The notes under the pieces: generated by a model | What the model was told of the DNA's origin: nothing | Seen by the model: only the letters and a program-made list of their open reading frames with translations | The model's database searches: none | Source of the DNA: Deltaproteobacteria bacterium | Lineage (GTDB): Bacteria; Myxococcota_C; UBA6777 | DNA: 64,000 nt | Reading direction: 5' to 3' | NCBI GenBank assembly: GCA_002731275.1 | Contig: PCBK01000098.1 | Coordinates: 1 to 64,000 of the forward strand | Shown here: piece after piece, positions 26,155 to 34,245 of the stretch | Layout: each line of letters opens with the position of its first letter | How positions within the stretch are numbered: the stretch's first letter is position 1 | Program-made: the position numbers and the translations under genes

Positions 26155-28722
26155 ATGGAGCAAAAGATGGACCCTCTCGTCGGAAGGCAATTGGGGAATT
26201 ACCGTCTTGAGAAGAAACTAGGGCAAGGATCTTGTGGGGTTGTTTACCAGGCACTACACAGCAAACTCGGAACCCCTTTTGCTGTGAAGATCTTGCACCC
26301 TGTCCTCGCAAATAACGAAGAGTCCGCCGAGCGATTCCTCCGCGAAGCCCAAACTGCTGCACGTATTGGGCACGAAAATGTCGTCTTTATCGCAGACTTT
26401 GATGTCGAAGTCGAGATCGGTCCGTACTTTGTGATGGAATACCTCGAAGGGCAAAGTCTCCGCGATCTCCTCGCACGTGAAGCGCCTCTCGGTGTTCAGC
26501 GCCTCGCCTCCATCTCCGAACAAATGTGTCACGCGCTTGCTGCTGCACACCGAGCCGGCGTTGTACACCGTGATCTCAAACCTGCAAACATCTCCATCGT
26601 CCCTCGCTCCGGTCGAGAGCTCGTGAAAATCCTGGACTTTGGGATCGCCAAGATCACCTCCTCTGCATCACTACAAGTCAAAGAGTTGACACGAATGGGG
26701 CGTGTCTTAGGGACTCCCCGTTACTTCTCTCCTGAACAGGCGCAAGGGCTGGAGATCGATCACCGCTCGGATATTTATTCGTTTGGGATCATCCTCTACG
26801 AGATGCTCACAGGACATCCTCCCTTCGATGGCTCTACACCTGAAGAGATGATCCTCTTGCACATGAGCAGCGAGGCTCCTCCACTCGATGAGGATAAATT
26901 TCCTTCAGAGCTCCAAGATCTCATGGACTGGATGCTCGCTAAGAAGCCCGAAGATCGACCCGATGACATGGAAGAAGTCTGGTCACTTCTCAAAGAGGCA
27001 TTACCGCTCGTTCGACGTGTGCAACTTCCCGTCGAAGAGTTGAGAGAGACACAACGAGTCCCCGGCTTTACTGGTAAAATGGGGAAACTCGAAGATGCTA
27101 AGTCCGCTGTCCAACGAACCACCGGATATGTTGAATCGGCGGCTGTTGCTGATCTCCCTGTGAGCGAGCGGACCATCCCTTTGGGGACAGACGTCGAAGA
27201 CCTGAGACTCGCACCCGCTCATGTCCACGCCAAACCACACCGTTTGGACGATGATAGTCAAGGATTTGCGGACGCATTTGCTGAGATCGATGCCCGGCCG
27301 ACCGGTAAGGAGATGGCCTGGGAGTCCGAGCTGCTCTCCATTGAGGAAGCGGCCGACGACGACACCAAAAAGCAAGTCATTTCCGTCCCTGAGGGAGAGC
27401 AAAACCTGCTCGGGCAAGAACGACTCCCAACGCATCCCGCTCCTACAGAATCTGTCGAGCAGTACGATATGGACACAGCTGTTCATCGTGTCTCGGATAT
27501 GGATACGGCAGAACATCATGTGACCTCTGCCGAAGATCTCGCGCAGTACAGCCAAGATGCACTCCCTGCTGTGGGAGTGAGCCAAGATGCGCTCCCCGCT
27601 GTTCCGCCCTCTGTGTACAGCCAGAGTCAGTCTTCGCTTCCGGCTGCATATGGTGATGATTCCGGGCTGATGGACATTAGCATGATGCCTGATGAGGTGC
27701 CGACAACTGTCGGACGACCCATCCTCGATGTCAGCGCTTATCAAGCCCCTCAAAACCAATCCCTCGGTCCTGCACGCGTGCAAAGGGAGCCTGAGCCTCC
27801 ATCACATACCCTTTCGTCGAACGTGAAGAGCATCCCAGGTGGAGATATCCTCCTCGAAGAATACGACACTGAGCAGTATCCCGATAAGCATCGAGCGTCA
27901 GTAAACGAAGTCCAACAAAGCGCCTCTCTTACGCCGCAAGTGTCTTTCGGTGAGACAGAGGCCGAACGCCGCTCGCCGGCTGCGTCTGTCCGGACCGCTC
28001 CGGCTGAAGAACGGAGCATACCAAAGACCACCCCTGAACCTTTGTCTGTCGGGCATGACAAGAGTGATGAACTCGACATGTTCGCGAAAAAGGGAGGGCT
28101 ACAAGAGATCTCTTTGGGCGTGAAACTCGGTGTGGGAGGTGGGCTGGTTGCCTTGCTCCTACTCATCATGTGGTTTATCTTCTCTGGACCTGCAAAAGAT
28201 CCGGAGCTTACGCTCAAGAAGAAGGGGCTTGAGACGCCTTTTCGGTGCACGGTTCGCTTTCGTTCCAAGCCTGCAGGTGCGACTGTTTGGCTGGGTTCTG
28301 AGTTTGTCGGAAACTCTCCCACAGCGTATATCCACAGAGGTGATTGTTCCCAAGAGTTGATGTTTACGTTCCGACGCAAAGGCTTCGCGAATAAAACACA
28401 AACGATCAAGATGCAAGAGGGAACCCAATATATCACGGTGCCTTTGCACGCCGTGAAGCCGAAAGTGGTCAAGAGACCTGTCGTGAGAGCGACACCCAAA
28501 AAGAAGATCCATATCCGGATTTACTCTCGTCCACGTCGTGTGCTGATCTACTACAAAAGAAAATTCGTATGTCGGACGCCCTGTACGCTCTCTGCGCCAA
28601 GCGGTGAACGTCGCAAATACAGATTTCGCAAGCGACGTTACCGAAGTCGACGTTTGAGCTTACTCTTTGTACACCGACGAAAGAACAGGATCACCGTTCG
28701 ATTACGCCGAAGAAGACGATAA
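26155..28722 (+). CDS. Membrane Ser/Thr protein kinase with PEGA-type C-terminal repeats
   Basis: The 855-residue protein has a complete kinase domain (about 15-288): Gly loop LGQGSCGVV, Lys45 in FAVKIL, catalytic VHRDLKPANI around 138-146, DFG at 161-163 and GTPRYFSPEQ. A long acidic, Pro/Ser-rich linker follows, with duplicated peptides (SQDALPAV twice, SDMDTAEHHV resembling MDTAVHRV). One transmembrane helix lies at about 656-678. Outside are two PEGA-like units (about 695-768, SKPAGATVWLGSEFVGNSP; and about 785-855, Arg-rich). The kinase is inside and the PEGA part in the periplasm, suiting an envelope sensor. AAGGAG precedes the ATG. It is followed after 40 nt by a second kinase. Confidence 0.88.
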   Translation: MEQKMDPLVGRQLGNYRLEKKLGQGSCGVVYQALHSKLGTPFAVKILHPVLANNEESAERFLREAQTAARIGHENVVFIADFDVEVEIGPYFVMEYLEGQSLRDLLAREAPLGVQRLASISEQMCHALAAAHRAGVVHRDLKPANISIVPRSGRELVKILDFGIAKITSSASLQVKELTRMGRVLGTPRYFSPEQAQGLEIDHRSDIYSFGIILYEMLTGHPPFDGSTPEEMILLHMSSEAPPLDEDKFPSELQDLMDWMLAKKPEDRPDDMEEVWSLLKEALPLVRRVQLPVEELRETQRVPGFTGKMGKLEDAKSAVQRTTGYVESAAVADLPVSERTIPLGTDVEDLRLAPAHVHAKPHRLDDDSQGFADAFAEIDARPTGKEMAWESELLSIEEAADDDTKKQVISVPEGEQNLLGQERLPTHPAPTESVEQYDMDTAVHRVSDMDTAEHHVTSAEDLAQYSQDALPAVGVSQDALPAVPPSVYSQSQSSLPAAYGDDSGLMDISMMPDEVPTTVGRPILDVSAYQAPQNQSLGPARVQREPEPPSHTLSSNVKSIPGGDILLEEYDTEQYPDKHRASVNEVQQSASLTPQVSFGETEAERRSPAASVRTAPAEERSIPKTTPEPLSVGHDKSDELDMFAKKGGLQEISLGVKLGVGGGLVALLLLIMWFIFSGPAKDPELTLKKKGLETPFRCTVRFRSKPAGATVWLGSEFVGNSPTAYIHRGDCSQELMFTFRRKGFANKTQTIKMQEGTQYITVPLHAVKPKVVKRPVVRATPKKKIHIRIYSRPRRVLIYYKRKFVCRTPCTLSAPSGERRKYRFRKRRYRSRRLSLLFVHRRKNRITVRLRRRRR

Positions 28723-28762
28723 TGATGAATTGTTCCCCTCATTCTTCACATGAGACTCTGCG

Positions 28763-30934
28763 ATGAAGCTGCACCCCGGCATGGTCCTCTCCGATGGAAA
28801 ATATGTCCTCCTCAACAAACTAGGCGCAGGTGCGACGTCGGTTGTATGGACCGCTGTACGTTACTCCCAAAATAAAACTGATGAGGTTGTGCTCAAGTTC
28901 CTGCACGAGAAGGAAGAGCAACAAGACGAATTTCGGCAGGCCTTCTTTGAAGAAGCCCAACTCGCAAGAGAGCTTTATCACCCTTATATCGTGCGTATTC
29001 ACGATATTGAGACGTGGGATGGTAAGCACTTTCTCGTGATGGAGAAGTTGTGGGGGAAGGATCTGCAAGCCCTCATCCAACACACTCTCGAACAACACCG
29101 CGCGATCCCTTGGTACATCGCTGTGCGTCTTGTCTCGATGGCGGCGCAGGCGCTTCACTACGCGAACACCCAAACAGACGCAGAAGGTGTTCCTCTTCGC
29201 TTGATTCACCGTGATATCAAACCTGCAAACCTGATCTTTACGGCGGGTGGGCAGCTCAAGATCATCGACTTTGGAATCGCCAAGACCTCCATCAGCCAAC
29301 TCAACACCGAGACGGGCGTGGTGAAGGGAACCATCGCCTACATGTCCCCTGAACAGCTTCACGCCGAGGCGCTTGATGTTCGCTCTGACTTATTCTCCCT
29401 TGGTGGCGTGTTGTACGAGCTTTGCACGGGGCAGCGCCCCTTCTCAGGTCACAACTTTACATCTTTGATGATGGCGATTCTGACGAAGCCTTCAGCGCCT
29501 CCTTCTAGTTTGCGTAAGGATATGCCTGAAGGACTCAACAAACTGATCTTGCAAGTCCTGGAAAAAGATCGTGAGAAGAGGCCGAAAACTGCGCTGGCTT
29601 TCACACAAGCCCTCGAATATTTGATCCGCGATCACTCCGATGATGTGTCGACACATGCGCTGCAAGCGTACTTTTCAAGCATCTTCCCAAATGTCGCGGA
29701 TGACTGGTCTCGCCATCAAGTTGTCTTGCATGGTTTTTCCGGAATGAGCGCGCAGTACGACCGTAGCAAGACGATCACTGAGGATGAAGCACGTGGCGGT
29801 TTACCAACAGGCGAGATCAAAAGCACTGAAGTGCAGATGACGCCGTTCCAAATGCCAGCCCCTTCGACGCCACCACCTGCTACGACGCCTTCTACACCAC
29901 CTCCTGTAACGACGCCAACACCCACACCTTCTTCCCCTGTGAACACTCCAACACCAGATACAATGGGGCGTCACGTTGTGCAGGCAACTTCCGACGAAAT
30001 ACAGGACACGGAAGCGATCATCCCTGATTCGATAAAGCGACCCGCCCAAGCCATACAATCTTTTGACGATGAAGCGCCCCTCGAAAAGGATGGACCTTCG
30101 CTCCTTGTCGGTCTCACGGCGTTGTTGTTCGGGATCGCTGCAGCCGGTGGGATGATCTGGTTTGCGCTACAGATTGTCGCAAAGAAAAAAACCCCAACCG
30201 CTGCTGTGACTCGGCAAGGGACACCTCGACGACGTCCTCCGGCAAAGCCGATCGAACAACACAAAGAACAGGTCGCTGACGCTGGTACACCTGAGCTGAG
30301 GTCTACACCCCCTGAAGCCAAAGCCAGGACTCCTGAAGCCAAGCGACCTGTCCCTGTGCGTCGAAGGAAGGTCGTGAGGCGACGATATAGACGTCGTCGT
30401 CGGTATATTCGGAGAACTTCTCCTCGTGTTCGTATCACAAAGCCAACGATCAGAAGAGTCGCTCTTGTACGACGACCTCCACCTCGACGACGTGTGGAGG
30501 AGAAGGGTATTGGAGAGGTGAGGCTCGATATCTTGCCCTCTTGCCGCGCGAGTTGGAGAGGCAAGCCACTAGGAATGACCCCTATGGCCAAACTTTTTGC
30601 CCCCATCGGTAAGCACAGCGTTTCTTGTGTGAGCGCAAGTGATTCGTTTGTCCGTCACTTTCGCGTCCCTGTGCGTAAAACCTCAGCAGACACCTTTCGT
30701 CGACGTTATCGGACTGGGAAGCTGTTTATGTATGCGCTGCCATTTGGTACGATCTACGCGTATGATAAAGGATTCGCTGGAGGGAGACGAAAACTTGGGA
30801 CGACACAACAGCTGATCACGCTTTACGAAGGGACGTATCACTTGCGGGTATTCCATTCAAAAGAGCACCAAGTGAAGCGTTTTACTGTGAAGATACGACC
30901 TGGGAAAAAGACGAAAAAGAAGTTTCGTTGGTAA
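28763..30934 (+). CDS. Membrane Ser/Thr protein kinase with Pro/Thr linker and PEGA-type tail
   Basis: The 723-residue protein has all kinase landmarks: LGAGATSVVW, Lys45 in VVLKFL, IHRDIKPANL around 148-157, DFG at 169-171, GTIAYMSPEQ, and RSDLFSLGGVLYEL. A linker rich in Thr-Pro (about 365-400) and one membrane helix at about 444-472 follow. Then come a strongly basic segment (VRRRYRRRRRY) and a PEGA-like unit (ILPSCRASWRGKPLGMTPMAKL). Tandem arrangement and shared layout with the preceding kinase suggest duplication or a shared pathway, but the two kinase domains differ clearly. Targets unknown; the FHA protein at 45243 is one possible reader. Confidence 0.88.
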   Translation: MKLHPGMVLSDGKYVLLNKLGAGATSVVWTAVRYSQNKTDEVVLKFLHEKEEQQDEFRQAFFEEAQLARELYHPYIVRIHDIETWDGKHFLVMEKLWGKDLQALIQHTLEQHRAIPWYIAVRLVSMAAQALHYANTQTDAEGVPLRLIHRDIKPANLIFTAGGQLKIIDFGIAKTSISQLNTETGVVKGTIAYMSPEQLHAEALDVRSDLFSLGGVLYELCTGQRPFSGHNFTSLMMAILTKPSAPPSSLRKDMPEGLNKLILQVLEKDREKRPKTALAFTQALEYLIRDHSDDVSTHALQAYFSSIFPNVADDWSRHQVVLHGFSGMSAQYDRSKTITEDEARGGLPTGEIKSTEVQMTPFQMPAPSTPPPATTPSTPPPVTTPTPTPSSPVNTPTPDTMGRHVVQATSDEIQDTEAIIPDSIKRPAQAIQSFDDEAPLEKDGPSLLVGLTALLFGIAAAGGMIWFALQIVAKKKTPTAAVTRQGTPRRRPPAKPIEQHKEQVADAGTPELRSTPPEAKARTPEAKRPVPVRRRKVVRRRYRRRRRYIRRTSPRVRITKPTIRRVALVRRPPPRRRVEEKGIGEVRLDILPSCRASWRGKPLGMTPMAKLFAPIGKHSVSCVSASDSFVRHFRVPVRKTSADTFRRRYRTGKLFMYALPFGTIYAYDKGFAGGRRKLGTTQQLITLYEGTYHLRVFHSKEHQVKRFTVKIRPGKKTKKKFRW

Positions 30935-30943
30935 GGTTTGATC

Positions 30944-32353
30944 TTAAAAGGTTGTCTCGTTAGGAGCTATGCGGGGTGGGGGTTGTGCCTTTCGATCCCA
31001 ACGCTGTTCTCTCCAGCGTCGTAGCCACGGTCGAAGGAAGAAGGGGACAGCCTGTACGACGATCATCAAGAAGATGGGGATGTACTCAATACACACCAAA
31101 AATCCCGGAAGCAACCATACCCCATTGATACTGCTAAAGTAATGGACTGTGTGGACGAGGCTGATCGTTCCCGCAAACCAAAACAACCACGGTGTCGGTG
31201 TCATCGCGAGGAAGGGGGCGAGCCAGACAAAATACCAAGGGTAGACTGTCGGTGTGAGCATGAGGTAGCCCGCAAGAGGCACGAGCAAACGCCGTTCGAG
31301 GGATAGACGTAGGAAGGGGGCGATGAGGGCGACACCTATTGTGACGAGCCCGAGGACCATTCGGATATCACCGCTGACATACCATTGGCTGAAGAACTTG
31401 AAGAAAGGCCCATTGATATGCCAGTGGCGAGAGTACCGAATGATCGATACAAACATCGAGGGACCTGCTTGTAAGTACGGAAGATATCCCAAAAATCCGA
31501 CGATCGCCATTGCGAGGAGGCATTGGAAAGCTCTCCTCCAACGAAAGTGCCACAACAAGACAGGCACGAGAAAGATGGGGAGTGGCTTGACCATGATCGC
31601 GAGAGCCATCATCGCACCTGTTAGGTACGGTCTTCTCCGCTGCGCGAGCAATAAGGCTGCGATCAGGAAGGGAGGGGCGAGCGCGTCGATGTGGGCGTCC
31701 AACATCGTCTCGATGATCGGGATGGGGCACCACAGGTAAAACAGCAGGTATCCGGGAGGCCTGCAACGCCTTTTGAGAAACAGTGCGAGCAGAAAGATCG
31801 TGAAGAGATCGGCCAAAAAGAGCCAGGCTTTAAGCCCCATCGCGCTTTGTGAGCTCGACAAGTACCCCAGCAAAAACACCCACTGTGAGGTGGGAGGGTA
31901 GATGCTGTGGAGGTAAGGGTGGTTGATGGAGTTGTGATAAAGCGGGTCTTTGAGATGGATGAGGACATCTGATTCGGGTGGATAAATGTACGGGTTGTAA
32001 CCATGTGCCTGGACCTTTCCATCCCATATGTACCGATGGTAATCGTCTGACATGGACGGTTCGATGGGAAACAGCAACAACCTGTACAGTAGACCAAACC
32101 CTACGAGGACCGCAAAGGCTTTCCCATGTTGTATGTTTCGAGCGGCATAGGCGCCTGTGACATATAACAAAAAGATGCCTGTGGTGAGCGCGACGTGTCC
32201 AAGCGCGTTGTGTGGATCGAGAACGGGTAAGACATAGAAGCCCACATAACCAAGGGTCATCAAGGAGGCGGTGAGAAAAGGCCAGATGAGTGTGGGAGAT
32301 GTGGGTGAAGGAGAGGATGAAGGTTTCGGTTCTTTTTTCAATGTTACGGGCAC
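30944..32353 (-). CDS. GT-C fold polyprenyl-phosphate-sugar-dependent glycosyltransferase
   Basis: The 469-residue polytopic membrane protein has about ten to twelve hydrophobic segments. SDDYHRYIWDGKVQAHGYNPY, in the first large loop, is the acidic motif of GT-C mannosyltransferases (MptA/B- and GT87-like families), which use lipid-linked sugars on the outer face of the inner membrane. The C-terminus is cytoplasmic and Arg-rich. The GTG start at 32353 overlaps the stop of the upstream lipoprotein by 10 nt, suggesting coupled translation; no clear ribosome binding site is seen. Donor and acceptor cannot be told from sequence. Confidence 0.72.
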   Translation of the reverse strand: MPVTLKKEPKPSSSPSPTSPTLIWPFLTASLMTLGYVGFYVLPVLDPHNALGHVALTTGIFLLYVTGAYAARNIQHGKAFAVLVGFGLLYRLLLFPIEPSMSDDYHRYIWDGKVQAHGYNPYIYPPESDVLIHLKDPLYHNSINHPYLHSIYPPTSQWVFLLGYLSSSQSAMGLKAWLFLADLFTIFLLALFLKRRCRPPGYLLFYLWCPIPIIETMLDAHIDALAPPFLIAALLLAQRRRPYLTGAMMALAIMVKPLPIFLVPVLLWHFRWRRAFQCLLAMAIVGFLGYLPYLQAGPSMFVSIIRYSRHWHINGPFFKFFSQWYVSGDIRMVLGLVTIGVALIAPFLRLSLERRLLVPLAGYLMLTPTVYPWYFVWLAPFLAMTPTPWLFWFAGTISLVHTVHYFSSINGVWLLPGFLVCIEYIPIFLMIVVQAVPFFLRPWLRRWREQRWDRKAQPPPRIAPNETTF

Positions 32354-33537
32354 TTCGCAGAGTTGGCAGCGCCTGGGGTTCCGCCTGTTGTGGAGGTGGA
32401 TTCAGCCCAGTTTGAGCTTTGGTTGGCGCCGTTGGGGTCGCATTTTTCGAGAGATACACTTGAAGGCCAAGTGCCACTCGCAGAGACGATGATAGGGCTT
32501 ACACTTACGACATCTTCGGTCCCTTGAGAGATGGTAACACTTTGAGTTGCGGAGAGGCCGCCTGAGACAAGTGTGCTGCCACTGCTGCTACGTGTCGTGT
32601 ACATCGGCACGCCAGAGGGGATCTTGTACACATTTGCGGTCATGTCGTAATCTGGTTCCATGATCACACCGTATCCACCGGGTTTGATCGTTGGACATTT
32701 GGTGACACCTTTCGCAAAGGCGATGATCTCGCGGGGTGTATTTTCCGCGTTGCGAATGAATAAACCACACATGTCGAGGTCTCCGGATTTATCAGCGTTG
32801 TAGATCTCGACGTATTCGCCCTTCGAGCTGATTGCCGAAGGAGGAGATGCCATCACTTCGTTGATGCGGGGGATACCTGTACGTGGTGGCTCAGGCTCTG
32901 TCTGGAAAATGATGACTTGGCTCTCGCCTCTTTTGTAGTTCTCGACTTCACCGGGCCAGTTGCCATTTGCGTCGGGGCATACGTTGAGGGGGCGTGAACC
33001 TGTACGTTTGTTTTCGCCGAGCTCCTGGAGCTTATCACGGACGTTGAGTGTGAAGACCAGGGTGTAGGTGCTGCTACCACGAAGTGAGTCGATCGGGGTG
33101 ATCTCCAACTCTGTCGGGGTACCTGGTGCGCTGACCGTTTTGATCGTGATGGGCGTCAGAAAAGGCAATCTCGTCGAAGTGATACTACTGGGTGTCTCCA
33201 GATCGCGCAAAAATGAGTAGTCCACGTCACCTTGTACGAGGTAGATAAACTCAGTGGTGGTGGTTTTCGGTTCGAGCTCTTTGGAGAACTTGACCTTGAT
33301 CGTGGGGATCTGTGTGACTGTGAGGGTTGCGCCTCCCTGTGGCGTTGAGCTTTCAAGGCAGGGAGGGTTTTCTGGCGTTGGGTGCTCTGGTGGAGGCAAG
33401 ATGAGTTGACACCCCGCGAGGATGGCCAACGCAAAAAGAAGCAAGCCAGACCGAACAGCGGCTCGCAAAGAGACCCCGTTGGGGGCGTGATGTGGCGTTT
33501 TAGGTGCCGGGCGGTTGCCTGGGCGTGTAAGGGACAT
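32344..33537 (-). CDS. Lipoprotein with Ig-like and lamin-tail domains
   Basis: The 397-residue protein has a 30-residue basic leader, hydrophobic core and LAGC lipobox. A SbsA-type Ig-like domain follows (about 65-190; SSTPQGGATL, IKVKFSKELEP, SSTYTLVFT). From about 225 a lamin-tail domain begins with RINEVMASPP, EYVEIYNADKSGDLDMCG, and closes with GTPGAANS. Lamin-tail domains occur in secreted bacterial proteins and are thought to mediate surface binding. AGGAG precedes the ATG at 33537. It is cotranscribed with the following GT-C gene. Confidence 0.8.
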   Translation of the reverse strand: MSLTRPGNRPAPKTPHHAPNGVSLRAAVRSGLLLFALAILAGCQLILPPPEHPTPENPPCLESSTPQGGATLTVTQIPTIKVKFSKELEPKTTTTEFIYLVQGDVDYSFLRDLETPSSITSTRLPFLTPITIKTVSAPGTPTELEITPIDSLRGSSTYTLVFTLNVRDKLQELGENKRTGSRPLNVCPDANGNWPGEVENYKRGESQVIIFQTEPEPPRTGIPRINEVMASPPSAISSKGEYVEIYNADKSGDLDMCGLFIRNAENTPREIIAFAKGVTKCPTIKPGGYGVIMEPDYDMTANVYKIPSGVPMYTTRSSSGSTLVSGGLSATQSVTISQGTEDVVSVSPIIVSASGTWPSSVSLEKCDPNGANQSSNWAESTSTTGGTPGAANSAKCP

Positions 33538-33598
33538 ACCTTCTATCTCCTGCTACCTGTGAAGAGTCCTCGTGACGCAATCTCTTGCATAACTGGGC

Positions 33599-34231
33599 TT
33601 ATTTGTATGGGTCATGCCCGGCAGATTTGAGGCGTCGAGAGAAGTGTCCTCCTGTCAAACCGTCGAGGTCAGCGGTCAACTCTTGAAGCCGAAGAATTCG
33701 GCGGATACGGTTGAGCAAGCTGCGGGGAGGTGCGAGGATCAAGTCGACTTGCAGGCGACGTCGTTCGAAGTAGAGTTTTGTGATCTCTTTGAGGATATCC
33801 GTTCTCAGCTCGACCAGCTTTTTGAGCTCTTTGTAAACGCTGAGTTCGTTTCTGTTAAAGATCAAGTCGCTGAGGTTCCACTCAAGACGAAATTCGAGTC
33901 TGTGGTCGAGGTCAGTGTCTTGGTCTGTGAGGATCGCGCTGGTGGGGGTGGGGAAGCTGGTGCTGCGATCATCTTCGGAGTTGTACTGGTAACGAGCGCG
34001 AAAGCGTGGGAGCCAACCGGAGACGCTCGCTCTCGCAAACAGGCCACGGATACGGTTTTGGTTGACGAGCGCGTAGGAGAGGGCTTTTTTTTGCATCTCT
34101 CTGATGTTTGGCTCGTGTTTGAAGCGTTTGAGCACGCGCATCGCTTCGGCGTTACTTTGTGCGCGCGGTGAGGACTCGATCAAAGTACAAACCATGAACA
34201 AAAACAGAACGGGGATCATCAAGTGTTTCAT
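33599..34231 (-). CDS. Exported helical domain protein, paralogue of the BNR protein C-terminus
   Basis: The 210-residue protein has a signal peptide ending near RAQS, then a domain that aligns by eye with the last 170 residues of the upstream protein: RLEWNLSDLIFNRNE against NLVWNFSELAYVRSE, and LQELTADLDGLTGGHFSRRLK against LQELTAHLDALSGGYLSKRLK. Strand-plus-long-helix character recalls one repeat of TolC-type outer-membrane proteins, but length is too short for a full TolC. The start overlaps the upstream stop region; GAGG six bases before the ATG at 34231 sets it. Confidence 0.65.
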   Translation of the reverse strand: MKHLMIPVLFLFMVCTLIESSPRAQSNAEAMRVLKRFKHEPNIREMQKKALSYALVNQNRIRGLFARASVSGWLPRFRARYQYNSEDDRSTSFPTPTSAILTDQDTDLDHRLEFRLEWNLSDLIFNRNELSVYKELKKLVELRTDILKEITKLYFERRRLQVDLILAPPRSLLNRIRRILRLQELTADLDGLTGGHFSRRLKSAGHDPYK

Positions 34232-34245
34232 CGGAAACCTCATCA

